Positions 26,459 to 36,883 are shown, numbered from the stretch's first letter. The stretch is DNA of 64,000 nt from Acinetobacter pittii ATCC 19004 = CIP 70.29 (GCF_000369045.1 NZ_KB849797.1:204844-268843); one strand, 5' to 3'. Notes: generated by a model not told the origin, from the sequence alone. A program made the numbers and translations.

Positions 26459-27043
26459 CTACCGCGGTGTTAGTTTTTTCTGCTCAAGGAATTCACCTAG
26501 TCCTGTTGTAACATCAAATGGTCGACAAAAACGGCGAATGACATGCCCATCTTGTTCTAAATCGACACATAATGGATCTGGTACAGAAACATTCAGCAAA
26601 CTACCCGAACGGTTAGATTTGTCTCGGTACATTTTAAATGTATAGCGATGGTTAGCATTAAACTGGTGAATCACATGAAATGTTTCTGCACGATCCGGAG
26701 AGATCGGATAGAAACGAATCACCACTTCATATTGTTTAGCAGGCACTGATAAATATAAGCTGTTAGTTTGGCTAAGCACTGAACCTTGTAATCTCACAAT
26801 CCCTTGATGAATTGCCTGATTACTAATTCTTCGTGTTTGCGCATCCACTACAGTAATATCATTTAGTCGTTCAAATTCACAACTCTTCGCGCCCGAACAA
26901 TATATTGCTGCATTCTGCCCCAAATTTTCTTGTTCAGCCTGCTTAATGCGGACAGTATCCACTACATTGTAAGTGCTTTGACAAGCACTGAGTGTTATTG
27001 CGCACAGGCTCAACAAAAAGCTATGAGTAACGTTCCTCTTCAT
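26459..27043 (-). CDS. Predicted lipoprotein inside the leu cluster
   Basis: A 194-residue protein with signal peptide and lipobox LSAC ([16 protein letters not shown]). The mature part is mainly beta ([29 protein letters not shown]) and has four or more Cys residues. I do not recognise a named family and cannot infer a function. It lies between leuD (112 bp) and leuB (38 bp) on the same strand. The gaps leave room for its own promoter, but none is obvious; co-transcription with leuB is likely. Confidence 0.7.
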   Translation of the reverse strand: MKRNVTHSFLLSLCAITLSACQSTYNVVDTVRIKQAEQENLGQNAAIYCSGAKSCEFERLNDITVVDAQTRRISNQAIHQGIVRLQGSVLSQTNSLYLSVPAKQYEVVIRFYPISPDRAETFHVIHQFNANHRYTFKMYRDKSNRSGSLLNVSVPDPLCVDLEQDGHVIRRFCRPFDVTTGLGEFLEQKKLTPR

Positions 27044-27155
27044 TGTTCAAGCCCAATCCTCATCTAGTGCATAATTCTAAGGTGTTTTTATGCTTTAGCA
27101 TGTTAGCAAGAGTTTGAACGCTACGCCATGGCTATGTTTAAAATGTACCGAAAGG

Positions 27156-27803
27156 TTAATTCAACTCTTGGAATACCCAAGGACGAACTTGTTTAGTTTT
27201 TTCTTCATAAGCGCGAATTGCGTCCGCATTTTGAAGAGTTAAACCAATATCATCCAATCCATTTAACAAGCAGTGCTTACGAAATGGATCAACTTCAAAT
27301 TTAAACGCTTCACCTGTTGGAGTACGTACTTCTTGAGCGGCTAAATCAATTGTTAATTGATATCCCTCATTAGCAGCACATTCTTTAAATAACTGCTCAA
27401 CTGTTTCTTCTGGCAAAATGACAGGTAACATGCCATTTTTGAAACAGTTATTAAAGAAAATATCAGCAAAGCTTGGTGCAATAACCGTACGGAATCCATA
27501 TTCATTTAATGCCCAAGGCGCATGCTCACGGCTTGAACCACAACCAAAGTTAGTACGAGCAATTAAAACTGTTGCTCCTTGATAACGAGGCTGGTTTAAA
27601 ACGAAATCCGGATTTTTTGGACGTACTGAATTGTCTTGTCCTGGATAACCTTCATCTAAATAACGAAGTTCATCAAATAAATTATCGCCAAAACCAGTGC
27701 GTTTAATCGACTTTAAAAACTGTTTTGGAATAATTAAATCTGTATCAACATTGGCACGATCTAATGGTGCAACGATACCTTGTTCAACTGTATAAGCTTT
27801 CAT
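27156..27803 (-). CDS. leuD: 3-isopropylmalate dehydratase small subunit
   Basis: Small (swivelling) subunit of isopropylmalate isomerase, which pairs with LeuC. The 215 residues contain the conserved [14 protein letters not shown] motif and the [13 protein letters not shown] block that contacts the substrate. The start has a GGAG Shine-Dalgarno 8 bases upstream and lies 18 bp after leuC, which supports one transcript. Both length and motifs are standard. Confidence 0.97.
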   Translation of the reverse strand: MKAYTVEQGIVAPLDRANVDTDLIIPKQFLKSIKRTGFGDNLFDELRYLDEGYPGQDNSVRPKNPDFVLNQPRYQGATVLIARTNFGCGSSREHAPWALNEYGFRTVIAPSFADIFFNNCFKNGMLPVILPEETVEQLFKECAANEGYQLTIDLAAQEVRTPTGEAFKFEVDPFRKHCLLNGLDDIGLTLQNADAIRAYEEKTKQVRPWVFQELN

Positions 27804-27821
27804 GGTTTGCTCCAGATCGAA

Positions 27822-29240
27822 TTAAAATGAACGAACATCAACGAAGTGACCAGCGATTGCAGCCGCTGCCGCCATTGCTGGGCTCACCAAGTGAGTACGA
27901 CCACCATTGCCTTGACGGCCTTCAAAGTTACGGTTAGACGTCGATGCACAATGTTCACCTGGTTGTAACTTGTCTGCATTCATTGCTAAACACATTGAAC
28001 AACCCGGCTCACGCCATTCAAAGCCAGCTTCCAAGAAGATTTTATCCAAGCCTTCTTTTTCAGCCTGTTGCTTAACTAAACCAGAACCCGGAACAATCAT
28101 GGCTTGTTTAATGGTAGATGCCACTTTACGTCCCTTAACCACCTCAGCCGCAGCACGGATGTCTTCAATACGAGAGTTCGTACAAGAACCAATAAACACA
28201 CGATCAAGCTGAATATCAGCTAATGCCTGACCTGCATTTAAACCCATATATTGATAAGCACGTGTCCAATCATTACGTTGTACGTCATCTTTCGCTTGTT
28301 CTAAAGTTGGCACAGCTTCAGTAACTGGAATAACCATTTCTGGTGAAGTTCCCCAAGATACTTGTGGTTCAATTTCTGCGCCATTTAACTCAACTACAGC
28401 ATCAAACACAGCATCTTCATCTGAATGCAATGTGTTCCAGTAAGCAACTGCTTGTTCCCATTGCTCACCTTTTGGTGCATAGCTACGACCTTTCACGTAT
28501 TCAATAGTTTTGTCATCAACAGCCACCATACCGACACGCGCACCTGCTTCAATCGCCATGTTACATACCGTCATACGTCCCTCAATCGACATATCACGGA
28601 AAACTTGACCACCGAACTCGATTGCATAGCCCGTACCGCCAGCGGTACCAATTTTACCGATAATCGCCAACACCACATCTTTTGGTGTTACGCCTTTACC
28701 CAATACGCCATCTACGCGAACCAACATATTTTTAGATTTTTTCTGAATCAAGCATTGTGTTGCTAAGACATGTTCAACTTCAGATGTTCCAATACCATGC
28801 GCCAAGCAACCAAAAGCACCGTGAGTGGCTGTATGTGAATCGCCACATACCACCGTCATGCCCGGTAAAGTTAAGCCCTGTTCAGGCCCAACTACATGCA
28901 CAATCCCCTGACGAATATCATTAATACTAAATTCAACAATATTAAAGGCCTTACAGTTGTCATCTAAAGTTTGAACTTGAATACGAGATGTATCATCTTC
29001 AATACCAGCGATGCCTTGGTCACGTTCCTTTTTAGATGTTGGAACGTTGTGGTCTGGTGTAGCAACGTTTGCACTTAAACGCCATGGTTGACGATCCGCA
29101 AGTTGCAAACCTTCAAATGCTTGTGGACTTGTCACTTCATGCAATAAATGACGGTCAATGTATAGTAAACATGAGCCATCATCACGCTGTGAAACAACGT
29201 GGTCATCCCACAATTTGTCATATAAAGTTTTGCCTGCCAT
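27822..29240 (-). CDS. leuC: 3-isopropylmalate dehydratase large subunit
   Basis: Catalytic [4Fe-4S] subunit that isomerises 2- to 3-isopropylmalate in leucine synthesis. The 472-residue protein carries the cluster Cys residues in IGSCTNSR and PGCSMCLAM, and the [14 protein letters not shown] substrate motif, as in the aconitase family. I start at the ATG at 29240 (MAGKTLYDK), preceded by GGAG, over the in-frame ATG at 29255. It is first in the leuC-leuD-lipoprotein-leuB cluster. leuA is not in the window. Confidence 0.96.
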   Translation of the reverse strand: MAGKTLYDKLWDDHVVSQRDDGSCLLYIDRHLLHEVTSPQAFEGLQLADRQPWRLSANVATPDHNVPTSKKERDQGIAGIEDDTSRIQVQTLDDNCKAFNIVEFSINDIRQGIVHVVGPEQGLTLPGMTVVCGDSHTATHGAFGCLAHGIGTSEVEHVLATQCLIQKKSKNMLVRVDGVLGKGVTPKDVVLAIIGKIGTAGGTGYAIEFGGQVFRDMSIEGRMTVCNMAIEAGARVGMVAVDDKTIEYVKGRSYAPKGEQWEQAVAYWNTLHSDEDAVFDAVVELNGAEIEPQVSWGTSPEMVIPVTEAVPTLEQAKDDVQRNDWTRAYQYMGLNAGQALADIQLDRVFIGSCTNSRIEDIRAAAEVVKGRKVASTIKQAMIVPGSGLVKQQAEKEGLDKIFLEAGFEWREPGCSMCLAMNADKLQPGEHCASTSNRNFEGRQGNGGRTHLVSPAMAAAAAIAGHFVDVRSF

Positions 29241-29394
29241 GTCGTCTTGCTCCATTGGACTGGGTAATTCTGATCTTTATTCGATTATAGCCAGAGTTTC
29301 ACATAAATCTAATTTATCATTTTTATAAATTAGAAAACTTTTTGGAATAAATTATAACTTCCATAAGGTGCATCAAATTTAATAAATCGTTTTT

Positions 29395-29413
29395 GTTAAT
29401 GATTATCATTTGC
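29395..29413. promoter_or_regulatory. Fur-like box upstream of the DUF2061 gene
   Basis: GTTAATGATTATCATTTGC matches the 19-bp Fur consensus GATAATGATAATCATTATC at 15 of 19 positions. It overlaps the presumed -35 of a promoter whose -10 (TATACT) is at 29432-29437. It also lies in the leuC upstream region, so either direction could be controlled. Confidence 0.6.
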
Positions 29414-29483
29414 ATAATCAATTTTTAATCTTATACTCTAATGCCTATACTAAAAATATCTAAAGTGGCTAAAGAGAATGATC

Positions 29484-29732
29484 ATGGCTAATATCCAAAA
29501 ATTCGTTATAAATAATCAACGTACCTTAAAGAAAACCTTAAGCTATTACATTATGCATATTACTGTCGCAATGCTAGTCGCATACTTTGTAACAGGTAAT
29601 ATCTGGATGGCTTTAACATTAAGTATGCTTGAACCAACCGTACAAGCTTTTGCTTTTTTCTTCCATGAAAAAGTTTGGGCTGCTAAAGATCGCCGCATAT
29701 CAGCCTTAGCTGAAAAAGAAACAACAGCTTAG
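29484..29732 (+). CDS. DUF2061 small membrane protein
   Basis: An 82-residue protein with two hydrophobic segments (about residues 24-40 and 42-62) matching DUF2061: the family is recognised by the K(T)LSYYIMHITVA motif and the EPTVQAFAFFFHEKVW block. Function is unknown in all members I know. I prefer the ATG at 29484 because AAAGAGA then lies at normal spacing, while the ATG at 29478 is directly on top of it. The Fur-like site upstream suggests iron-dependent expression. Confidence 0.75.
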   Translation: MANIQKFVINNQRTLKKTLSYYIMHITVAMLVAYFVTGNIWMALTLSMLEPTVQAFAFFFHEKVWAAKDRRISALAEKETTA

Positions 29733-29847
29733 GCTAAGATTAGTGCGGTAATTCATAACTTTCTCACTCGTTTTGCTGCAAGCATGATACGATTTTGGCT
29801 CGGCAACTTTAGCCCCTCGATTTTTCTATTCCAAGTTGAGTTGTATT

Positions 29848-30711
29848 ATGAATCTTGCAGCCTTTGAAGCTTTTGTAAAAGTTATGGAAACAGGGTCTAT
29901 CTCTGTGGCAGCAGATCAGTTATTTATTACTCAACCTGCCGTTACCAAACGAATTCACAGTTTAGAAGAATATTTTGGCGTAAAACTATTTGAATCTGCA
30001 GGCCGAGGTGTTCAGGCAACTCATGCTGCACATTCATTACTTCCTAAAGTTAAAAACTGGTTAAATGAGCTGGGTGATATTCACCATACGCTGAGCCATG
30101 AACAAACTCAGGTACAAGGCCGCTTAAAAGTCGGTACGAGTCATCATATTGGTTTGCATCATTTACCTGCACCACTTAAGCATTTTGTTCAGCAATTTCC
30201 TCAGGTTACTTTAGATGTGCATTTTGTTGATTCAGAGCAAGCTCATGAACAAGTACTGGCTGGTGATCTAGAACTCGCATTTTTAACGCTTCCTCCTTCA
30301 GGAGATGAGCGTCTTAACTATATTACAATTTGGAATGATCCTTTAGTTTTTGTTGCGGCCCCTTTTCATCCGTTGGCACAAAAAAAGAATCTCACCTTAC
30401 AAGATTTAATTGAATATCCAAGCTTATTACCCGCTGCACAAACTTATACTGCTCAAATCACTTTAGCTGAGTTTGAAAAACAAGGACTTAAACCCAAAAT
30501 TACCATGAGCAATAACCCTCTTGAGTCTATTCGCATGTTGGTGTCAATTGGTTTGGGTTGGTCAGTTTTACCAAAAACTCTGTTGAATCAGGATATGCAG
30601 CAGCTTGATTTGAATGTTGAGATGAATCGTCAATTAGGTATGGTTTGGCATCCTGCACGCACTCAATCTAGAGCCATGCAGGAGTTGATTAAAATGATGC
30701 AGGATGCATAA
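29848..30711 (+). CDS. LysR-family transcriptional regulator
   Basis: A 287-residue LTTR: N-terminal winged helix (VAADQLFITQPAVTKRIHSLEEYFGVKLFE), coiled linker, and a C-terminal periplasmic-binding-like co-inducer domain from about residue 90. The effector cannot be named; the sequence resembles CysB/CbbR-like LTTRs only in a general way. I start at the ATG at 29848 rather than the in-frame TTG at 29836. It stands alone after the DUF2061 gene on the same strand and converges on the Spo0M gene. Confidence 0.9.
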   Translation: MNLAAFEAFVKVMETGSISVAADQLFITQPAVTKRIHSLEEYFGVKLFESAGRGVQATHAAHSLLPKVKNWLNELGDIHHTLSHEQTQVQGRLKVGTSHHIGLHHLPAPLKHFVQQFPQVTLDVHFVDSEQAHEQVLAGDLELAFLTLPPSGDERLNYITIWNDPLVFVAAPFHPLAQKKNLTLQDLIEYPSLLPAAQTYTAQITLAEFEKQGLKPKITMSNNPLESIRMLVSIGLGWSVLPKTLLNQDMQQLDLNVEMNRQLGMVWHPARTQSRAMQELIKMMQDA

Positions 30712-30745
30712 AAGACTCTCATCTAAGCATCTACTCGAATTTAAT

Positions 30746-31492
30746 TTATCCAAGCTTTAAGAGGCTTCTAATTTGTTGCACCATTTGGTTTTCATCAAGC
30801 ATATGATGGGGAATCGTCATCGTTAATAGCTGATCTGATCGAAAATGGCGGTCTACTTCAAGCATAACGTGAGTTTGATTAGGTTCAGCAACGAAAGAAA
30901 CTTCAACCTCATTAAATCCGCTAAACATATGTGAAGAGACAAATTCAAGCTCTTGGTAACAACCAATCGTTGATCTAAAATTTCGCGCAGTCAGCTGCCC
31001 TTTTTCTACATCTACTGTCGATAAAACAAAGCCACATCGCTGCATAGCCTGTAGAAACATTTGCATGGCTGGAGTTGGCAGAACCTTTAGATAATCACGA
31101 TCAGTTGCATCTAATCCCCAATCAACATCCATATGGGTTTGAATCCAAACACGTGCACCATTTCTTCGACAAGCAACCTCAGTAATCGGTGTCTCAAATG
31201 GTAGTTGAATACTAAAAGGGAAAGAATGCGCTTGATGTGCTGGCAAGAGGAATCGAGAGTTCACTAACCACTCTTGTAAAACTAAAGGTTGGTTAAACTC
31301 ATGATCACCGGATTCGACTTCTGCCATCGTCACTAATTGCAAATAAAGACCATTAATCTCTTTATCAGATGCTCCACCTTTAAAGCTAATTTCTCCATGC
31401 AATGTGCTGCCTGCTTGCAAGCTTGGGTTCTGTAAAACAGTTTCTACCGTCACACCTTGAAGACCCAAACCAGACATAATTTTACTAAACAT
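30746..31492 (-). CDS. Spo0M-family (arrestin-like) protein
   Basis: A 248-residue cytoplasmic protein of the Spo0M/SpoOM family: the N-terminal MFSKIMSGLGLQGVTVETVL and the beta-sandwich blocks LHGEISFKGGASDKEINGLYLQL and LPAHQAHSFPFSIQLPFETP are typical. The fold resembles arrestin, an adaptor. Acinetobacter does not sporulate, so the family name does not describe its role. It lies 54 bp downstream of the DUF2252 gene in the same direction, which suggests co-transcription. Confidence 0.85.
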   Translation of the reverse strand: MFSKIMSGLGLQGVTVETVLQNPSLQAGSTLHGEISFKGGASDKEINGLYLQLVTMAEVESGDHEFNQPLVLQEWLVNSRFLLPAHQAHSFPFSIQLPFETPITEVACRRNGARVWIQTHMDVDWGLDATDRDYLKVLPTPAMQMFLQAMQRCGFVLSTVDVEKGQLTARNFRSTIGCYQELEFVSSHMFSGFNEVEVSFVAEPNQTHVMLEVDRHFRSDQLLTMTIPHHMLDENQMVQQIRSLLKLG

Positions 31493-31546
31493 TTTTTCTC
31501 TAACCTTTCGAATTATTTCCTGTCATCTGTAGCAGCATATTTATTA

Positions 31547-32986
31547 TTAAAGTGCATCATCTCCAGCGAGCTGAATCTTACCATCTGCAACTTCATTCAT
31601 AAATTGGTCATAGTCATTTAGATTACGTTCTGCATATTCTTCTGCATACGTTTGTAATACTTCTACTATCGTATTACCTTCGCCAAGATATCCCATAAGT
31701 ACATCTGCATTTCCAGATTTAGCGTGGGCATGAGCTAAGGCTAAACCACAACTTTCGGCATACTCATAGAAATACTCATCATCCATGTCACTAAGATCAA
31801 CCGAAATTTTCATATCACGTAACTGACGTACATGAAAATGTTGATTTGATATGGAAGAGAATCCAAGAAATATATCACTTGCGGCCTGCATGAGCTGCTG
31901 ACCATGCACTACACGCTCACCTTCGTGATTTACCTTGTCTACAAATAGCGGGCTGAGAATTGATGGATTCGCTTCTTTCATTTGTAAAATTAACGGTTCC
32001 CGATCTGCATCTTGAAATAATGCAATCGCTGATCGTGTACCAACACTTCCAACACCCACTACTTTCAAAGCTACATCTGTACGTTGATAACGATCAAAAA
32101 GCACTTGGCGATCATATTTCAAAGAATCACGGTATTTTTGAAAAAATACATCAACATCTTTACCAAATGGCTCATCCATACTTGGATGCCATAATAACGG
32201 CGCATCATCCACAAAATGACGAAACCCTGTATCTTGATCTTGCTGGGTAAGCTTTGGCAAAACAGAGTACGCAGTTCTTTTCTGTGCTGAATCGAGATGC
32301 TTCTCGCGTTTCTTTCTTAGTTTTCGACACTCAGTATTTTCTAATAATGTACTGGCATCAACTTTTTCATACCAAACTTGGAGTGGTGAAAGTTCTGTAA
32401 TTTCTAATAAGTGCTGACGATAACTATTCAGCATTATTTTAATTGCTTTTAATCCGACTTTCTCTGCAAGATGAATATCACGCGCCGCGATCACAAAACT
32501 GGTTGCTAAGCGCTTTACATCCCATTCAAACGAGGCAACTAAAGTTTCGTCAAAATCATTAATTCCAAATAACAAATTACGTTCTGGACTTGCAAAACCA
32601 CCAAAATTACTTAAATGACAATCACCACAAATCTGTTGAAATAAGCCTGAATTTGTCTGCTCCCACGCTTGGTCAAATAGCATCAAAGAAGGCATGCCAC
32701 GATAAAATGTAAATGGAGAAACACTCATCCGTTTTGCACGAATCGGCTTGAGCTTTTCTAAACGTCCTTGGTTACTCCAATCATAGACCGTTAAAGCAGT
32801 TGTACCTTTTGGTCGTTCAGAAAGCTTTGATAGCTGTTCACGTGGAACTTTTTTACGTTGAGCCTTACCTAATTTGAAACCTTCGCTTTTATTAAGTAAT
32901 TTCCCCTGATAGCTATGACGTGTTAAATCAATACTTTCATCATTCCAAAGTTGTTTTGGTAATTTAATTTGTGCTGTTTTTGACAT
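31547..32986 (-). CDS. DUF2252-family protein
   Basis: A 479-residue soluble protein of the DUF2252 family. Diagnostic blocks: RMSVSPFTFYRGMPSLM, the QICGDCHLSNFGG motif (with the GD-H triad of kinase-like folds), GINDFDETLVASFEWDVKRLATS, and LAHAHAKSGN near the C-terminus. The family is thought to have a protein-kinase/aminoglycoside-phosphotransferase-like fold, from the D-H-N pattern; activity and substrate are unknown. It is upstream of the Spo0M-like gene on the same strand, which may be its partner. Confidence 0.85.
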   Translation of the reverse strand: MSKTAQIKLPKQLWNDESIDLTRHSYQGKLLNKSEGFKLGKAQRKKVPREQLSKLSERPKGTTALTVYDWSNQGRLEKLKPIRAKRMSVSPFTFYRGMPSLMLFDQAWEQTNSGLFQQICGDCHLSNFGGFASPERNLLFGINDFDETLVASFEWDVKRLATSFVIAARDIHLAEKVGLKAIKIMLNSYRQHLLEITELSPLQVWYEKVDASTLLENTECRKLRKKREKHLDSAQKRTAYSVLPKLTQQDQDTGFRHFVDDAPLLWHPSMDEPFGKDVDVFFQKYRDSLKYDRQVLFDRYQRTDVALKVVGVGSVGTRSAIALFQDADREPLILQMKEANPSILSPLFVDKVNHEGERVVHGQQLMQAASDIFLGFSSISNQHFHVRQLRDMKISVDLSDMDDEYFYEYAESCGLALAHAHAKSGNADVLMGYLGEGNTIVEVLQTYAEEYAERNLNDYDQFMNEVADGKIQLAGDDAL

Positions 32987-33125
32987 TATTTCCTCATTTT
33001 TAAATTAAATTTTTTTATATTCTGAAATCTTTGCCAAGATAGAATTTATTTTATTAATCATAGCAATATCTGTTTTTAGCTAAGATTTATAAGAGATATT
33101 AAAAAATGATTTTAAATATAATTAA

Positions 33126-33168
33126 GAGTTGGAAGACCTCAAAACTTTTTAAACTGTTCTTCCAACTC
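33126..33168. terminator. Probable terminator of the HAD-IB gene
   Basis: GAGTTGGAAG (33126-33135) pairs perfectly with CTTCCAACTC (33159-33168) 8 bp past the HAD gene stop. There is no clear T-run on the minus strand, so a role in RNA stability is also possible. Confidence 0.45.
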
Positions 33169-33175
33169 CACAATT

Positions 33176-33826
33176 TTAAATCGACCAGTCCTGAATGTCC
33201 CAATTGTGTTCTTGGGCCAGCTTTTCAAGGCGATCATCAGGGTTTACTGCAATCGCATGAGTTGCATATTCAAGTAAAAAACGGTCATTAATTGAATCGG
33301 AATACGCCCAAGACTCAGACACGTTACGGCCTTCCAACCATGCATCTAGACGTGCAAGTTTGCCTTTTTGATAACACGCTAAACCAGCAACTTTACCCGT
33401 ATATTTTCCGTCAGCCACTTCAGCATTGGTTGCTAAAATTTCGGTAATCCCAAATTCACGGAAAATCGGCGCAGTAATAAAATCACTCGTTGCCGTAATA
33501 CCCACAATAGTATGGCCTAAATCTTGATGTTTTTTGATTGCATCAAAACCTTTTGGACGCATTTGCGGACGAATGACTTTTTGCATGAACAATTGGTGGA
33601 GCTCAGTTAAGTAGTCATTGTCATGCTGCGTTAAAAATCCGAAAACAAATTCATTATAAGCATATGGGTCAAGTTGCCCTGCTTTGTAATCTTCATAAAA
33701 TTTATCATTCATCTGACGATGATGAACCGGATCAACCAAACCTTCATTGACTAAAAATTCACCCCAAGAATGGTCTGAATCGGTATTTAACAAGGTATGG
33801 TCTAAATCAAACAACGCCAGTTTCAT
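33176..33826 (-). CDS. HAD superfamily subfamily IB phosphatase
   Basis: A 216-residue Mg2+-dependent phosphatase-type protein. HAD motif I is FDLDHTLLN (Asp7, Asp9), motif II GITATSD, motif III the Lys region after KYTGKVAGLACYQKGK, and motif IV YSDSINDRFLLEYA. The IB cap is between motifs I and II. Members include phosphoserine phosphatase and CicA-like proteins; the substrate cannot be named. It is divergent from rppH. Confidence 0.85.
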   Translation of the reverse strand: MKLALFDLDHTLLNTDSDHSWGEFLVNEGLVDPVHHRQMNDKFYEDYKAGQLDPYAYNEFVFGFLTQHDNDYLTELHQLFMQKVIRPQMRPKGFDAIKKHQDLGHTIVGITATSDFITAPIFREFGITEILATNAEVADGKYTGKVAGLACYQKGKLARLDAWLEGRNVSESWAYSDSINDRFLLEYATHAIAVNPDDRLEKLAQEHNWDIQDWSI

Positions 33827-34008
33827 GAAAATTCTCGTTTAAACTGAAATTTAAGAAAAAAAATGTAAATCTATCTCCGCTAGTCGATAGAAATTCGTTA
33901 AGATCGTAGCAATTTAAACATTTTACTTTGATCTTTTCGAGCTGGACATAAAAAAGTGTTTGTCCCCGCGATTAAAGTCAACGATATAGACAATATTTAG
34001 GTAGCCAA

Positions 34009-34494
34009 ATGATCGATTCAGAAGGTTTCCGACCGAATGTCGGGATCATTTTGGCAAACGATGATGGACAGGTTTTATGGGCAAAGCGCATTGGTCACAA
34101 TGCTTGGCAATTTCCACAAGGAGGCATCCAGTTTGGAGAAACCCCTGAACAGGCACTTTTTCGAGAACTGAGAGAAGAAATCGGCTTATTGCCCGAACAT
34201 GTCCAGATTATTGCGCAAACCAAAGGATGGCTGCGTTATCGTTTGCCACATCGGTACATTCGGTCAGACTCTGACCCCGTATGTATCGGACAGAAACAAA
34301 AATGGTTTTTACTGAAGTTAACTGCACCTGCAAAAAATATTCAGTTAAACCTCTCCGACCCGCCCGAATTCGATGAATGGCAGTGGGTTAGCTATTGGTA
34401 TCCTCTTGGACAAGTGGTGAACTTCAAGCGTGATGTTTATCGTAAAGCCATGGTGGAGTTGTGTACACAGTTGCCGATGCAACAATTACCCTAA
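34009..34494 (+). CDS. rppH: RNA pyrophosphohydrolase (Nudix)
   Basis: Removes pyrophosphate from the 5' triphosphate of mRNAs, which starts 5'-end-dependent decay by RNase E. The 161 residues contain the Nudix box (residues 38-60, G-x5-E-x7-REL-REE-IG-L) and the N-terminal block [13 protein letters not shown], plus the [10 protein letters not shown] segment. Length and motifs match RppH closely. It precedes ptsP, the same order as in E. coli. rne is in the same window, so both enzymes of this decay pathway are encoded here. Confidence 0.96.
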   Translation: MIDSEGFRPNVGIILANDDGQVLWAKRIGHNAWQFPQGGIQFGETPEQALFRELREEIGLLPEHVQIIAQTKGWLRYRLPHRYIRSDSDPVCIGQKQKWFLLKLTAPAKNIQLNLSDPPEFDEWQWVSYWYPLGQVVNFKRDVYRKAMVELCTQLPMQQLP

Positions 34495-34579
34495 AAATCA
34501 TTTATCTAGCAAATGATTTTTATTAAAAGTGCTGTTATAAATACATTCATAGTCTAAAAAAATACTGGAGTATACATCC

Positions 34580-36874
34580 ATGTCAAACATGCAACTCGAC
34601 ACTCTACGGCGCATTGTCCAAGAGGTTAATGCGTCCGTCAGTTTGCATGAATCATTAGACATCATGGTTAATCAGGTTGCTGAGGCCATGAAAGTGGATG
34701 TTTGCTCTATTTATTTACTCGATGAACGCAATCAGCGTTATGTATTAATGGCCTCTAAAGGCTTAAATCCAGAATCTGTAGGCCATGTTTCTTTACAACT
34801 CGGTGAAGGCTTGGTCGGTCTGGTCGGGCAACGCGAAGAAATCGTTAACCTTGACAATGCGCCAAAACATGAGCGGTTCTTGTATTTACCTGAAACAGGC
34901 GAAGAAATTTATAACTCTTTCCTCGGCGTACCAGTCATGTATCGTCGTAAGGTTATGGGCGTTTTGGTTGTCCAAAATAAACTTCCTCAAGATTTTAGTG
35001 AAGCTGCCGAGTCCTTTTTAGTTACACTGTGTGCTCAGCTTTCTGGCGTTATTGCTCATGCTCATGCAGTGGGTAATATTGACGTATTTCGTAAGCCGAG
35101 TAATGGACCTGCCTACAAAACCTTTCAAGGCGCTTCAGGTGCAGGCGGTGTTGCTTTAGGTCGCGCTATTATTTTATATCCACCTGCCGATTTGGGTTCT
35201 GTGCCTGATCGTGAAGCAGAAGATATTAGCGATGAACTTCGAATTTTAGATCAAGCCATTTCATCAGTACGTTCAGAGATTCGTTCTCTGGATGAAAAAA
35301 TGCATGATTCTTTAATGGCTGAGGAACGCGCTTTATTTAGTGTTTTCTTAAGAATGCTAGATGAAAATGCATTACCAGCAGAAATTAAAGAACTTATCCG
35401 TGATGGACATTGGGCACAAGGTGCAGTACGTCGTGTCATTGAAAAACACACTGCCCTATTTGCACAGATGGAAGATGACTATCTTCGTGAACGAGTTTCC
35501 GACCTTAAAGATTTAGGGCGACGTATTTTAGCCTCTTTGCAAGAAGAAGACTCTAGCCATCGTGACCTGAGTCCAGACAGTATTTTAATTGGTGAAGAGA
35601 TTAGTACTGCGGCACTTGTAGAGTTGCCAGTAGACAATATTGCAGCGATTGTGACATCCGAAGGTGCAGCCAACTCACATATGGTGATTGTTGCTCGTGC
35701 ATTAGGTATTCCAACTGTAGTTGGTGTAACTGAACTACCAGTGAACACACTTGATGATGCAGAAATGATTGTGGATGCCTATCAGGGCCGTGTTTTTGTA
35801 AACCCTCCACGTCGTTTACGCCAACGCTATAAAGAAATCCAAAAAGAAGATGAGCAAATCGCAAAAGATCTCAAACAATACGAGACCAAAGAAGCGATTA
35901 CTCCAGATGGTGTGTCTGTTCAGCTCTATGTAAATACAGGCCTCATGATTGACGTAGTACGCGGAGTACAACGTGGTGCTCAAGGTGTCGGTCTATACCG
36001 AAGTGAAATTCCATTCATGTTACGGGAACGTTTCCCAGGTGAAGAAGAACAACGCGCAATCTACCGTCAACAGTTGAGTCACTTTGCCAACAAACCTGTG
36101 GTGATGCGAACACTGGATATTGGTGCCGATAAAGACTTGCCTTATTTCAGTATTGAAGAAGAAAACTCGGCATTAGGCTGGCGTGGTATTCGTTTCACGC
36201 TTGATCATCCCGAGATTTTTTCTTCGCAAATTCGCGCCATGCTCAAAGCCAGTATTGGTTTAAATAATTTGCATATTTTATTGCCAATGGTCACTACAGT
36301 CAGTGAAGTCGAAGAAGTACTTTATTTACTTGAGCGTGACTGGATTGCTGTGCAAGAAGAAGAGCAAGTTAAAATTACCAAACCAAAAATTGGAATTATG
36401 GTTGAGGTGCCGAGCGTACTGCTACAAATTGATGAGTTTGCTGAACTCGTCGATTTCTTCTCGGTCGGTTCAAATGACTTAACACAGTATTTACTTGCAG
36501 TTGACCGTAATAATCCACATGTGGCTAACGTTTACTCACACTTCCATCCATCCATTCTACGTGCGCTAACTCGCTTAGTTAAAGAATGCCATGAATATAA
36601 AAAACCTATCAGTATTTGTGGTGAAATGGCAGGTGATCCATTATCAGCAATCCTGCTCATGGCAATGGGCTTTAATACCCTTTCAATGAGCTCGAGTAAT
36701 ATTTTGCGTGTACGAAAAGCAATTTGTCATGTACCAATGACAGATGCACAAAAATTGCTGGATGATGTCATGAAAATGAATAATCCACTCATCGTGAAAA
36801 GTTGGCTTGAGTACTATTTTAAAACTCACGGTTTAGCTGATATGGTTAAATCGAATCGAATCGTAAATGTTTAA
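34580..36874 (+). CDS. ptsP: Phosphoenolpyruvate-protein phosphotransferase PtsP (EI-Ntr)
   Basis: First enzyme of the nitrogen-type PTS: PEP phosphorylates its His, then NPr and EIIA-Ntr. The 764 residues contain an N-terminal GAF domain (about 1-160), the EI N-domain with active-site His367 in GAANSHMVIVARALG, and the PEP-binding TIM-barrel (ADKDLPYFS, LPMVTTVSEVEEV, SVGSNDLTQYLLA). Length and domain order are standard for EI-Ntr. rppH-ptsP synteny supports the assignment. Followed by a hairpin. Confidence 0.96.
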   Translation: MSNMQLDTLRRIVQEVNASVSLHESLDIMVNQVAEAMKVDVCSIYLLDERNQRYVLMASKGLNPESVGHVSLQLGEGLVGLVGQREEIVNLDNAPKHERFLYLPETGEEIYNSFLGVPVMYRRKVMGVLVVQNKLPQDFSEAAESFLVTLCAQLSGVIAHAHAVGNIDVFRKPSNGPAYKTFQGASGAGGVALGRAIILYPPADLGSVPDREAEDISDELRILDQAISSVRSEIRSLDEKMHDSLMAEERALFSVFLRMLDENALPAEIKELIRDGHWAQGAVRRVIEKHTALFAQMEDDYLRERVSDLKDLGRRILASLQEEDSSHRDLSPDSILIGEEISTAALVELPVDNIAAIVTSEGAANSHMVIVARALGIPTVVGVTELPVNTLDDAEMIVDAYQGRVFVNPPRRLRQRYKEIQKEDEQIAKDLKQYETKEAITPDGVSVQLYVNTGLMIDVVRGVQRGAQGVGLYRSEIPFMLRERFPGEEEQRAIYRQQLSHFANKPVVMRTLDIGADKDLPYFSIEEENSALGWRGIRFTLDHPEIFSSQIRAMLKASIGLNNLHILLPMVTTVSEVEEVLYLLERDWIAVQEEEQVKITKPKIGIMVEVPSVLLQIDEFAELVDFFSVGSNDLTQYLLAVDRNNPHVANVYSHFHPSILRALTRLVKECHEYKKPISICGEMAGDPLSAILLMAMGFNTLSMSSSNILRVRKAICHVPMTDAQKLLDDVMKMNNPLIVKSWLEYYFKTHGLADMVKSNRIVNV

Positions 36875-36883
36875 TATATAAAC

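Noticed and set aside
30746..31492. Sporulation role of the Spo0M-like gene
   Set aside because: Acinetobacter does not form spores; the name comes from Bacillus.
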